Of a stretch of 51,524 nt of DNA, positions 25,034 through 32,406 are shown in pieces (within the stretch, counting starts at the first letter, position 1; every line of letters begins with the position of its first letter). Position numbers and translations under genes: made by a program. The notes beneath the pieces were generated by a model. That model did not search any database, was not told the DNA's origin, and saw nothing but the letters and a program-made list of their open reading frames with translations. The stretch is from Euzebya sp. (GTDB taxonomy: Bacteria; Actinomycetota; Nitriliruptoria; Euzebyales; Euzebyaceae). The DNA lies in assembly GCF_964222135.1 (NCBI RefSeq), contig NZ_CAXQBR010000083.1, forward strand, positions 1 to 51,524, given 5' to 3'.

Positions 25034-26545
25034 ATGAGCGCCCCCGTGAGAGTCCGGTTCTGCCCCGCCCCGTCCGGCTGGCTGCACGTCGGCAGCGCCC
25101 GCACCGCCGAGTTCAACTGGCTGTGGGCGCGCAAGCACGGCGGCAGCTTCGTGCTGCGCATCGAGGACACCGACGCCACGCGCGCGACGGTCGAGTCCGC
25201 CGAGCAGATGATGGACGGGCTGACGTGGCTCGGCCTCGACTGGGACGAGGGCCCGGCGATCGGGTCGCACGCCGGCCGGGGCGAGTTCGGCCCGTACCTG
25301 CAGAGCGAGCGACGGCCCCTCCACGACGCGGTCGTGCGGCGCCTGCTGGCCGCCGGGCACGCCTACGAGGCCTTCGAGACGGCCGAGGAGCTCGAGGCCG
25401 CCCGCGAGGCCGGGCAGCGCACCTACAAGCGCGCGACCTCGGCGACGGCGACCGCGGGGGAGGGGCGGGACGCCGTCGTGCGGCTGGAGACCCCCGCCGA
25501 CGGCGAGGTCAGCTTCGCCGACGACGTGCGCGGCACGGTCACGTTCGACTGGGCGGAGATCGCCGATCCGGTGATCGCCCGCGCCGACGGGTCGCCGACG
25601 TACCTGCTGGCGAACGTGGTCGACGACCTCGCCCAGGGCATCGGCTACATCGCGCGCGGCGAGGACCTCCTCAGCGCCACGCCGCGCCAGATCCTGATGG
25701 CCGAGCGGCTGGTGGCCGACGGGATCCTCGACGACGCGCTCGCGGAGGTCGGCTACCCGTCGCGGCCGGAGGGGGCACCGGACCGGCTCGGCTACGCCCA
25801 CCTGCCCCTCCTGGTCGGGGAGGACCGCAAGAAGCTGTCCAAGCGGCACGGGTCGGTCGCCATCGAGTCGTTCCGCGAGGAGGGGTTCCTGCCCGAGGTG
25901 ATGGTCAACTTCCTCGCCCTCTGCGGCTGGTCGCCGGGTGACGACCGCGAGCGCATGTCGGTGCCCGAGCTGGTCGAGGCGTTCGACTTCGCCCGCGTCC
26001 AGTCGAGCCCCGCCTACTTCGACACCGACAAGCTCCGGTCGTTGAACGGCGACACGATCAAGGACCTCGACGACGACGCGTTCGCCGAGCGGCTGGTCCC
26101 GGCCTTCCAACGCGCCGGCCTGGTCGACGACCCGCCGACCGAGGGGCAGCTGGCGCTGGTCCGGGGCTTCGCGCCACACCTCAAGGCGCGCACCCAGACC
26201 CTGGCCGACGCGGTGCCGCACGTCGCGTTCGCCTTCCGCGACGAGATCACGTGGGACGACAAGGCCGTCGCGAAGTGGCTGAAGCCCGCCGCCGGTCCGG
26301 TGCTCGACCTGGTGACGCCGCGGCTCGAGGCGCTCGAGGACTGGACCGCCGAATCGATCATGGCGGTGTTCGAGGCCTGCGTCGCCGAGCTCGAGGTCGG
26401 CATGGGCAAGGCCATGCAGCCCGTCAGGGTCCTGGTCACCGGGACCGCGGTCAGCCCGCCCCTCCCCGAGACCCTGTCCGTCCTCGACCGGGGGTGGGTC
26501 CTCGAGCGGCTGCGCGACGGCCGGTCACAGGTCGCCGAGGGGTAG
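25034..26545 (+). CDS. gltX: Glutamyl-tRNA synthetase
   Basis: A 503-residue class I synthetase charging tRNA-Glu. The HIGH-type motif is FCPAPSGWLHVGSARTAEFN (residues 9-28), then FVLRIEDTDATRATVESAEQ; the KMSKS loop is DRKKLSKRHGS. VNFLALCGWSPGDDRE and the helical anticodon-binding cage complete the protein. Length fits bacterial GluRS (about 480-500). Trp replaces the usual Thr/Tyr in the PSGWLH segment. It is directly downstream of glnS, with tRNA-Gln and tRNA-Glu genes 5 kb away. Confidence 0.95.
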   Translation: MSAPVRVRFCPAPSGWLHVGSARTAEFNWLWARKHGGSFVLRIEDTDATRATVESAEQMMDGLTWLGLDWDEGPAIGSHAGRGEFGPYLQSERRPLHDAVVRRLLAAGHAYEAFETAEELEAAREAGQRTYKRATSATATAGEGRDAVVRLETPADGEVSFADDVRGTVTFDWAEIADPVIARADGSPTYLLANVVDDLAQGIGYIARGEDLLSATPRQILMAERLVADGILDDALAEVGYPSRPEGAPDRLGYAHLPLLVGEDRKKLSKRHGSVAIESFREEGFLPEVMVNFLALCGWSPGDDRERMSVPELVEAFDFARVQSSPAYFDTDKLRSLNGDTIKDLDDDAFAERLVPAFQRAGLVDDPPTEGQLALVRGFAPHLKARTQTLADAVPHVAFAFRDEITWDDKAVAKWLKPAAGPVLDLVTPRLEALEDWTAESIMAVFEACVAELEVGMGKAMQPVRVLVTGTAVSPPLPETLSVLDRGWVLERLRDGRSQVAEG

Positions 26546-26551
26546 CGCTGG

Positions 26552-26567
26552 TCGAACACACGTTCTA
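26552..26567 (+). promoter_or_regulatory. SOS (LexA)-type box
   Basis: TCGAACACACGTTCTA differs in one base from the mycobacterial SOS palindrome TCGAACNNNNGTTCGA and also fits the Gram-positive CGAAC-N4-GTTC core. It runs into the TAGCGT -10 box (26566-26571) of the AlkB-like gene, where a bound LexA would block polymerase. Confidence 0.72.
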
Positions 26568-26577
26568 GCGTGGGGGT

Positions 26578-27213
26578 GTGGAGACCCCTGGTGGTGTGGA
26601 GACGCTCGCCCGGCAGCCCTCGATGTTCGGCCTCGACGACGCGCCGGCGTTCGACGCGTCCTTCGCCGGCCTGGAGCGGGTCGCGCTCACCCGCGGCGCC
26701 TGGCTCGACCTGGCCCGCGGCTGGCTGACGGGGGACGACGCGCTGTTCGAGGCGGTGCTCGCCGCCGCCGACTGGCAGGTGTGGACCCGTGAGCTGTTCG
26801 ACCGGGTGGTCGCGCAGCCGCGGCTGTCGACGACCTGGGCGGACACCGACTTGCCTGCGCGGCTCGAGGTGCTGGCGGACGTGGCGGCCGCCCTGAGCGA
26901 CCGCTACGACGTCCCCCTCACCCGCATCTCGGCGAACCTGTACCGCCACGGCAGGGATTCGGTCGCGTGGCACGGCGACACCCACCTGCGCGACCAGGCC
27001 ACCGCCACGGTCGCCGTCCTGTCCCTCGGCCACGCCCGAGCGTTCAAGCTCCGGCCGCGCGGCGGCGGCCCCAGCCTGTCCTGGGACGTCGGGCACGGGG
27101 ACCTCGCCGTGATGGGCGGGACGTGCCAGCGGACCTGGCAGCACGCGGTCCCGAAGGTCGCGAGCGCCGGACCGCGGATCTGCGTGATGTTCCGACCCGC
27201 GGTCGGGGACTAG
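26578..27213 (+). CDS. AlkB-like 2-oxoglutarate/Fe(II) dioxygenase
   Basis: A 211-residue 2OG-Fe(II) oxygenase of the AlkB type, which oxidatively removes alkyl groups from DNA or RNA bases. The iron ligands are recognisable as HGD in SVAWHGDTHLRD and the His of TWQHAVPK. The 2-oxoglutarate arginine follows in RICVMFRP. NLYRHGRDSVAWH is the typical strand before the HxD motif. GTG 26578 starts 6 nt after a TAGCGT box; a GTG 2 nt earlier is out of frame. The SOS-type box immediately upstream suggests DNA-damage induction. It has its own promoter behind gltX. Confidence 0.87.
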   Translation: METPGGVETLARQPSMFGLDDAPAFDASFAGLERVALTRGAWLDLARGWLTGDDALFEAVLAAADWQVWTRELFDRVVAQPRLSTTWADTDLPARLEVLADVAAALSDRYDVPLTRISANLYRHGRDSVAWHGDTHLRDQATATVAVLSLGHARAFKLRPRGGGPSLSWDVGHGDLAVMGGTCQRTWQHAVPKVASAGPRICVMFRPAVGD

Positions 27214-27235
27214 TGGTTCCTGGTCAGCTCTCAAG

Positions 27236-28312
27236 GTGACACTCGCCCTGTCCGATCGTACGCCCATGGAGCTGGAGGGCGTGGCCGTCGAGCGGGACGG
27301 CGTGTACGCAGGAGCCGACCTCGCCAACGCGCATCGGTTCAACACCCTCGTGTGGGTGCTGTGGGCGGGGATGTTGGTGGTGCTCGCGGTCGCCGCCCCG
27401 CCCACGGCGCACGGGGCCGTGGTCGGCTGGGCGGTGTTCGCGGCCAACCTCGGGGTGGCGGTCGCCGCGGCCCTGACCGTCCGGCGCCTTGGCTTCGCCG
27501 GCCTGATGGGGTGGTGCTACGCCGCGACGATGGCGTTGGCCGCCCTCACGTGGGCAGCTGGAGGCCTGTCGGCGCCGTACGACGAGATGGCGCTCGGCCT
27601 CGTCGTGTGCACCGCCCTCACCCACCCGCTGGTCATCGCGGTGCCCTTCTACCTGATCGCGGCGCTGCTCCGCCTCGCCCCGGTCGCCTACGGCCAGGCC
27701 GACGGGCGGCTCGCCGACGTGCTGACCGCCGTCGTCCTGTGGGGGATGGTCGTGGTCGTGGGCGGCCAGGTCATGGAGACCGTCCGCGGCCACCGCCACA
27801 CCCTCGCCACCCGGGGTGACAGCGCGATCGACGACGCGCGTCGCGACAGCCTGACCGGTCTCGAGACCCGACGGGCCTTCACCGCGGACCTGCCCGACCG
27901 GCTGGCGGCGTCGCGGACGGCCGACGCCCCGCTCGCCGTCATCGTGATGGACGTCGACTGGTTCAAGGACGTCAACGACACCTACGGCCACCTCGAGGGC
28001 GACCGCGCCCTGCAGGCCGTCGCGCAGGGCATCCGCAGCGGCACCCGGCCGGGGGACTGGCTGGTCCGCTGGGGAGGGGACGAGTTCGTCGTCGTCCTGG
28101 AGGGCGTCGACGAGGGCCTGGTCACCGCCGTGTGCAACCGCATGGCCGCCCGCATCACCGCCGTGACCGAGGGGGAGCCGTGGGGGCCGATCTCGGTCAC
28201 CGCCGGCTGGGCGATCGACGACGGGGAGTCGAGCGCCGAGTGGTTGCTCGACGCCGCCGACACCCAGCTGCTCGCCGAGAAGGGCCGCCGGCACGCGCGG
28301 TCGGCCCGGTAG
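27236..28312 (+). CDS. Membrane diguanylate cyclase (GGDEF)
   Basis: A 358-residue c-di-GMP synthase. Residues about 35-180 form five or six transmembrane helices (LVWVLWAGMLVVLAVAA and others) with no known sensory domain. The GGDEF domain begins DARRDSLTGLETRRAF, with DVDWFKDVNDTYGH for metal and nucleotide binding, and carries an intact active loop RWGGDEF. An RxxD inhibitory site (RPGD) stands exactly five residues before GGDEF, so product feedback is expected. The GTG at 27236 has only a weak AAGG; the ATG at 27266 is an alternative. A 6-bp hairpin (28355-28369) follows. Confidence 0.9.
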   Translation: MTLALSDRTPMELEGVAVERDGVYAGADLANAHRFNTLVWVLWAGMLVVLAVAAPPTAHGAVVGWAVFAANLGVAVAAALTVRRLGFAGLMGWCYAATMALAALTWAAGGLSAPYDEMALGLVVCTALTHPLVIAVPFYLIAALLRLAPVAYGQADGRLADVLTAVVLWGMVVVVGGQVMETVRGHRHTLATRGDSAIDDARRDSLTGLETRRAFTADLPDRLAASRTADAPLAVIVMDVDWFKDVNDTYGHLEGDRALQAVAQGIRSGTRPGDWLVRWGGDEFVVVLEGVDEGLVTAVCNRMAARITAVTEGEPWGPISVTAGWAIDDGESSAEWLLDAADTQLLAEKGRRHARSAR

Positions 28313-28354
28313 CGGTCCGGGGCACGGCAGTCCTCGGGGCCTGCACGGCGGTCA

Positions 28355-28369
28355 CGGACCGCGGGTCCG
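28355..28369. terminator. Hairpin between convergent genes
   Basis: CGGACC-GCG-GGTCCG, a perfect 6-bp stem with a 3-nt loop, lies between the GGDEF gene (+) and the GNAT gene (-). It has no U-tract. Confidence 0.45.
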
Positions 28370-28370
28370 G

Positions 28371-28832
28371 CTACAGGTGGAGCTTGAACCCCACGTGGGT
28401 GGGCTCGAAGCCCAGGCGCTCGTAGAACGCGTGGGCGCGGGTGCGCTCCCGGTTCGAGGTGAGCTGCACCAGGCGACAGCCCTTCGCACGGGCACGGTCG
28501 ACCGCCCAGGTCATCATCGCCGCCCCGATCCCGCTGCCGCGCAGGTCGCTCGCGACCCGGACCGCCTCGACGAGCAGCCGACTGCCGCCGTGGTAGCTGA
28601 CGCCGGGGATGGTGGTGAGCTGCATGGTCGCGACGACCCGCCCGTCGGCGGTCACGCCGACGACGAGGTCGTGGGCGGGGTCCGCGTCGATCGCGTCGAA
28701 CCCGGCGAGGTACCCCGGGTCGACGTCGTCCCCAGCCGCCGGGACCACCTCGCGCGCGACCGGGAGCTGGTCCTCGGCGAGCAGCGCCACGAGCACAGGC
28801 AGGTCCGCACGCACCGCACGGCGGAGCGTCAC
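28371..28832 (-). CDS. GNAT acetyltransferase
   Basis: A 153-residue GNAT protein: MTLRRAVRADLPVLVALLAE at the start, strand VVATMQLTTIPG, the acetyl-CoA loop VASDLRGSGIGAAMM (R-x-x-G-x-G/A: RGSGIG) near residue 97, and SNRERTRAHAFYERLGFEP at the C-terminus. The layout matches small regulatory or detoxifying GNATs such as those beside MarR-type genes; the acceptor is unknown. The GTG start has GGG only 1-3 nt upstream and is the first start in the frame. A 63-residue gene lies 51 nt upstream on the same strand and may be co-transcribed. Confidence 0.82.
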   Translation of the reverse strand: MTLRRAVRADLPVLVALLAEDQLPVAREVVPAAGDDVDPGYLAGFDAIDADPAHDLVVGVTADGRVVATMQLTTIPGVSYHGGSRLLVEAVRVASDLRGSGIGAAMMTWAVDRARAKGCRLVQLTSNRERTRAHAFYERLGFEPTHVGFKLHL

Positions 28833-28883
28833 CCCTGGCGCGAGCGGGGTGGTCAGGTCGTCGCGGTTGGCGTCCAGGGCGCC

Positions 28884-29075
28884 TCAGGCGGCGTTCGGCG
28901 GCGCGGCGGCGGCGGCGCGGGCGTCCTCGACCTCAGGGTCGTCCAGGCCGAGGATCGCGTCGAACAGCGCGAGGTCGCCCAGCAGCCGGGCGAGTCCACG
29001 ATCGATGACCTCGTCCGGGAGCGCGGCGAGGACCAGCTCATCCATCTGCATGTCCACGATGTAGACATATCGCAT
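28884..29075 (-). CDS. Small hypothetical protein
   Basis: A 63-residue protein, MRYVYIVDMQMDELVLAALP at the start, then a mixed acidic helix (DEVIDRGLARLLGDLALFDA) and an Ala/Pro-rich tail. Codon use at third positions is high-GC like real genes. Later in-frame ATGs (residues 9 and 11) are possible starts. A TACTCG about 9 nt before the first ATG could be its -10 box. It is probably in one unit with the GNAT gene. I do not recognise it. Confidence 0.45.
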   Translation of the reverse strand: MRYVYIVDMQMDELVLAALPDEVIDRGLARLLGDLALFDAILGLDDPEVEDARAAAAAPPNAA

Positions 29076-29144
29076 GGATCGTGTCGAGTAACCAGCACCG
29101 CCACCCGGCCAGCCGGACAGACCCAGGACGCCTGGGCCCCGGGC

Positions 29145-29641
29145 CTACACGACGTCGCGGCGCCGCACCACGGCAGCGGACAGCACGACCGCGACGGCAC
29201 CCCACGCCACCATGGCGACCAGGGCGGCGGGCACCGCAGGTCCGGTCCCGATCCCGGCGATGACCGCCGAGAGGGCGGCTGGCATCCACTCGCCGGCGCT
29301 GCTGGCCAGCTGCGCGATCGTCCCGGGGGCGATGAAGAGGAGCACCACGACGGTCGCGACGGCACCGCCGGCGTTCCGGATCAGCATGCCGATGGCTGCC
29401 CCGGAGGGCCGCGCCGATGCCGCCGGAAAGGGTGGTGGTGGCGAGCAGCCGGGCGATCGTGCCCGCTGACAGAAGGAAGTCGTGCTCGGTGGCGGGCATG
29501 GCGGCCGCGCCGGCGGTGATGACGAGGGCGCTGCCGAGCAGGCTCAGCGGCGATGGCGACGAGCACGCCGACGAACGTCCAGGGCAGCGTCGTCGAGGTG
29601 ATCTTCCTGAGCTTCGCGCGGAGCAGTCGGGTCCAGGTCAT
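29145..29641 (-). pseudogene. Broken ABC-2-type permease gene
   Basis: Remnant of an ABC export permease. It begins MTWTRLLRAKLRKITSTTLP, then VGVLVAIA. Near 29554 the reading frame changes and continues as PLSLLGSALVITAGAAAMP and FLLSAGTIARLLATTTLSGG. Near 29400 it changes again and continues as MLIRNAGGAVATVVVLLFIA and the final helices to RRRDVV. Joining the three frames gives a plausible six-helix but short permease that lacks part of the usual central region. At least two frameshifts make it non-functional as read. It lies 2 nt downstream of the equally damaged ATPase gene. Confidence 0.72.
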
Positions 29642-29643
29642 GG

Positions 29644-30016
29644 TCAGCGCACCTCCTCAGGGCTCCGGGTGTGCCGTGCGTCCTCGGTCCACCCGAGGAA
29701 CAGCTCCTCGAGGGACCCGGCCTGCGGTGAGCTCGTGCAGGGCGATGCCGGCTGTGGCGGCGCGGTCACCGATCTCCGTGATCGGCATCCCCCGCACGAC
29801 GAGCACGCCGTCACCGCCCCGTCCGGGCTCCGGTGCCATCGCCTGCACCGTCGCACCGGCGGCGTCGAGGGCCTGGGCCAGCTCGCGGTGCTGCGCGGAC
29901 ACGACCCGCGTCGCGGCACCCTGCAGCTCGCTGATCGCGCCCCTTACGACCAGGCGGCCGTGGTCGATGACGACCACGTGGTCCGCGAGGTGCTCGACCT
30001 CCCGCGCCAGGGGCGA
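29644..30016 (-). pseudogene. Truncated ABC-transporter ATPase gene
   Basis: Only the part after the H-loop survives. It begins PLAREVEHLADHVVVIDHGR, which in an intact ATPase follows the switch histidine, and then the C-terminal extension of ABC-2 exporters. The Walker A, signature and Walker B parts (about 200 codons) are missing; in their place lie a hairpin (30022-30042) and the HNH gene. A frameshift near 29725 separates ALHELTA from QAGSLEELFLGWTEDARH and the true C-terminus. The 5' truncation point coincides with the left border of the HNH gene, as if that gene's arrival removed the ATPase front half. Confidence 0.75.
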
Positions 30017-30021
30017 AGGTC

Positions 30022-30042
30022 ACACCGCGCGAGGTGCGGTGT
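30022..30042. promoter_or_regulatory. Inverted repeat at the truncation junction
   Basis: ACACCGC (30022-30028) and GCGGTGT (30036-30042) form a 7-bp stem with a 7-nt loop, 13 nt upstream of the -10 box of the HNH gene. It could be an operator, a terminator, or an end left by the insertion that removed the ATPase front. Confidence 0.4.
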
Positions 30043-30069
30043 CACACCCCTCCCGTACGGTCAGTCGGC

Positions 30070-30930
30070 ATGGGGAGGACGTGCGCGGTGGAAGGGTGTG
30101 ACCGCTCGGTGACGTCGAGGGGCTGGTGCGCGACCCACTACAAGAGGTGGCAGCGGACGGGGACGACGTATGACCCGGTGCGCGGGCCGACGTCGTGCAC
30201 GGTCGAGGGGTGCGATCTGCCCGTGGACGCCCGCGCGCTGTGCCACGGGCACTTCCAGCGGCACCAGCGGCACGGGTCGGTCGAGGCGCACATCCCGCTG
30301 GGTCGTCGGCGGCAGCCCGAGACGTGCACGGTCGAGGGATGTGCGCGGAGGACCAAGGCCAAGGGCCTGTGCCCGACCCACTGGGCCCGGGTCCGGGCCC
30401 ACGGCGACGTCGAGCCGGACGGCATCCCGACCGTGGTGACGGCTGCCTCGCCGCGAGGAGAGCAGGCGTGCGTCGAGCGGGGGTGTACCGCCTTGGCGGT
30501 CGCACGGCAGCGCTGCCCCGACTGCTACAAGGCGGCCCTGCGGTCGGGCGCGATCCAGCCCGCAACCGACGTTCGGGTCGTCACCGGCGCCGGGTGGCTG
30601 AACCACGGGTACTGGGTCGTCCCCGTCCCGCCCGATCTCCGCCACCTCACCGGCGGTGCGACCTCTGAGGCCGAGCACAGGCTCGTCATGGCGCGCCACC
30701 TCGGCCGACCCCTCCTGCGTGATGAACAGGTGCACCACGTGAACGGCGACCGGCTGGACAACCGGCTCGAGAACCTGGAGCTCTGGTCCACGTCGCACCC
30801 GAGCGGGCAGCGCGTGGAGGACAAGGTGTCCTGGGCGATCTCGCTCCTCCGCCAGTACCGCCCGGACGCCCTCGCCGATCCCTCCGGAGACGACGACGGC
30901 CACCGCATCAGCGGTGGCCGTCAGCCGTAG
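30070..30930 (+). CDS. HNH endonuclease with repeated zinc-knuckle-like motifs
   Basis: A 286-residue protein. The N-terminal half holds three near-identical modules: C-AVEG-C then WCATHYKRW; C-TVEG-C then LCHGHFQRH; C-TVEG-C then LCPTHWARV (pattern CxxxxC-x8/9-CxxH). A fourth, degenerate one (CVERGC then CPDCYK) follows. The C-terminal HNH nuclease shows EAEHRLVMARHLGRPL, QVHHVNGDRLDNRLENLEL and W, with the HH, N and final residues of the metal finger. Such proteins are typical of actinophages and homing-type mobile DNA. TACGGT 8 nt upstream suggests a leaderless start at ATG 30070. The TAG stop lies on the last bases of tRNA-Glu, which is encoded on the other strand. Confidence 0.83.
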   Translation: MGRTCAVEGCDRSVTSRGWCATHYKRWQRTGTTYDPVRGPTSCTVEGCDLPVDARALCHGHFQRHQRHGSVEAHIPLGRRRQPETCTVEGCARRTKAKGLCPTHWARVRAHGDVEPDGIPTVVTAASPRGEQACVERGCTALAVARQRCPDCYKAALRSGAIQPATDVRVVTGAGWLNHGYWVVPVPPDLRHLTGGATSEAEHRLVMARHLGRPLLRDEQVHHVNGDRLDNRLENLELWSTSHPSGQRVEDKVSWAISLLRQYRPDALADPSGDDDGHRISGGRQP

Positions 30931-31000
30931 TCCCGATGGGATTTGAACCCACGCTACCGCCTTGAGAGGGCGGCGTCCTAGGCCGCTAGACGACGGGACC
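30928..31000 (-). tRNA. tRNA-Glu (CTC)
   Basis: A 73-nt cloverleaf on the minus strand. The acceptor GGTCCCG pairs with CGGGACT (closing G-U), and the D-arm has AGCGGCCTAGGA. The anticodon stem CCGCC/GGCGG encloses CTCTCAA (anticodon CTC). The T-arm is GTGGG-TTCAAAT-CCCAT and the discriminator is A. The CCA end is not encoded. It overlaps the stop codon of the convergent HNH gene by 3 nt. Confidence 0.93.
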
Positions 31001-31054
31001 AGATCTGTGAGAGCCGAGTTGAGCTCTGTTGTCCGGTGAGTTCGCTCACCATCG

Positions 31055-31126
31055 CTCGGGGGGAAGGACTTGAACCCTCAATAACTGGACCAGAACCAGT
31101 CGTGTTACCGATTACACCACCCCCGA
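31055..31126 (-). tRNA. tRNA-Gln (CTG)
   Basis: A 72-nt cloverleaf on the minus strand. The acceptor TCGGGGG pairs with CCCCCGA, the anticodon stem ACTGG/CCAGT encloses TTCTGGT (anticodon CTG), and the T-arm is GAGGG-TTCAAGT-CCTTC. The discriminator is G and CCA is not encoded. It precedes tRNA-Glu in the same direction by 54 nt, and the two are probably co-transcribed. Confidence 0.93.
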
Positions 31127-31239
31127 AAGGGACCGCCACCATCCTCACAGGGGCGGCGGCGGACGCCAGAGGATAGCAGCCCCTCCACGGCACCTGCAAC
31201 GCGGCGGACCCCCGTCGCCGCACCTGTCAGGCTGGTCGC

Positions 31240-32025
31240 GTGGACCTGTTCTGGCTCGCCCTCGCCGGCGCCGTCGTGCCCTGCCTCGCGTGGCTGTGGT
31301 TCTTCTACACCCGCGACGTGCACGACCCCGAGCCCAAGCCCCTGATCGCGAAGCTCTTCCTGATCGGCGCCCTGCCTGTCGCCTTCGTCGCCGGGATCGT
31401 CAACACCGGCCTGTTGCTCGGCCTGACCGGCGGCGACCTCCGCGGCGCGGGGGCGACCGCGGCGTTCGCGACCTTCGCGGTCCTCGGCGCGCCGGTGGTC
31501 GAGGAGACCCTCAAGTACCTCGGCACCAGCGTCGGCGCCCGGCGACACCGCGCCTTCGACGAACCGGTCGACGGGATGATCTACGGCGCCACGGTCGGGC
31601 TCGGGTTCGCCGCCGCCGAGACCGTCGACTACCTCATCAACGCCTACCAGGGCTTCGGACCACTCGGCACGCCGATCGACTTCTGCGACGCCGGGGCGGA
31701 GTGCTTCCTCCTCACCGCGTTCCTGCGCGGCATCGGCTCGGCGGTCCTGCACGCCACCGCCGGGGGCATCGCCGGCTACGGGCTCAGCCGACGGGTGGTC
31801 GAGGGACGCGGGCGGCCGACGGCGATCTGGTGGGTCCTGGTCGCGATGGTCGCCCACGGCGCCTGGAACGCCGCGGCGTTCGTGACCCTGCCCCTCCCCG
31901 CGCTCGTCTTCTTCGTGCTGCTCCGCCGCAGCCTCCGCCGCTCGCCGTACGTGGCTGAGGTCGTGGTCCCACGGCGGTACTACGACCCGGCGCGGTACGG
32001 CGACCCCAACGGGTTCAGGCGCTGA
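31240..32025 (+). CDS. PrsW-family intramembrane metalloprotease
   Basis: A 261-residue polytopic protein with about eight helices. Conserved PrsW features are FFYTRDVHDPEPKPLIAKLF after helix 1, APVVEETLKYLG (the EE motif in the membrane), YGATVGLGFAAAETVDYLI and the histidine-containing SAVLHATAGGIAGY and MVAHGAWNAAAF. These Glu and His residues are the proposed metal ligands. In Bacillus PrsW starts cleavage of an anti-sigma factor; here the substrate is unknown. GTG 31240 follows a CAGGCT box by 6 nt. Its last 16 nt are duplicated in tandem just after the stop. Confidence 0.88.
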   Translation: MDLFWLALAGAVVPCLAWLWFFYTRDVHDPEPKPLIAKLFLIGALPVAFVAGIVNTGLLLGLTGGDLRGAGATAAFATFAVLGAPVVEETLKYLGTSVGARRHRAFDEPVDGMIYGATVGLGFAAAETVDYLINAYQGFGPLGTPIDFCDAGAECFLLTAFLRGIGSAVLHATAGGIAGYGLSRRVVEGRGRPTAIWWVLVAMVAHGAWNAAAFVTLPLPALVFFVLLRRSLRRSPYVAEVVVPRRYYDPARYGDPNGFRR

Positions 32026-32042
32026 GCGGGTTCAGGCGCTGA
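32010..32042. repeat. 16-bp tandem duplication across two convergent stop codons
   Basis: CGGGTTCAGGCGCTGA occurs at 32010-32025 and again at 32027-32042 (period 17). The first copy encodes the end and stop of the PrsW gene; the second contains the reversed end of the next, convergent gene. Confidence 0.85.
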
Positions 32043-32406
32043 ACTGCCGCCTCGACCCGGGGGCCAGCAGCAGACCGGCGAGCACGACGGCCAGGACGAT
32101 GCCGACGGCGCTCACCGCACCGCGGTACTGCGCCACGCCGCTGAGGACCGCCAGGGCCGACACCGCCAACCCGGCGGCGAACGACCACCGGCGGCGCTGC
32201 CACAACCCCACGGCGATCGCGCCGAACAGCGCCGTGCCGATGGCGAAGGCGACCACCGCCGGCGGGACCGCGTCGCCGCGGGGGCCGAAGCGGCTGAGGA
32301 CCGGGATGGTGATCCCGAGGTGGGCGATGGCCAGCAGGGCGCAGCCGGCGGCGGCGATCCCCGCCACGGCCACCGCTCCCCGGAGTGCAGGTGTGCGTCC
32401 GTTCAC
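32032..32406 (-). CDS. Small four-helix membrane protein
   Basis: A 124-residue hypothetical integral membrane protein with four hydrophobic segments: AVAVAGIAAAGCALLAIAHLG, VPPAVVAFAIGTALFGAIAV, FAAGLAVSALAVLSGVA and VGIVLAVVLAGLLLA. WQRRRW lies between helices 2 and 3. Topology, but no function, can be given. The GTG at 32406 is preceded by TAGCAT with 8-nt spacing. The promoter region of only 24 bp is shared with the divergent gene at 32431. Confidence 0.62.
   Translation of the reverse strand: MNGRTPALRGAVAVAGIAAAGCALLAIAHLGITIPVLSRFGPRGDAVPPAVVAFAIGTALFGAIAVGLWQRRRWSFAAGLAVSALAVLSGVAQYRGAVSAVGIVLAVVLAGLLLAPGSRRQFSA

Noticed and set aside
25018-25034. glnS-gltX as a strictly single transcript
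   Set aside because: A -10 box 10 nt before gltX allows independent transcription, so I did not claim an obligatory operon.
29038-29499. Independent 153-codon minus-strand gene
   Set aside because: Its first part is the middle of the broken permease; the rest is Arg-rich out-of-frame sequence after the second frameshift.
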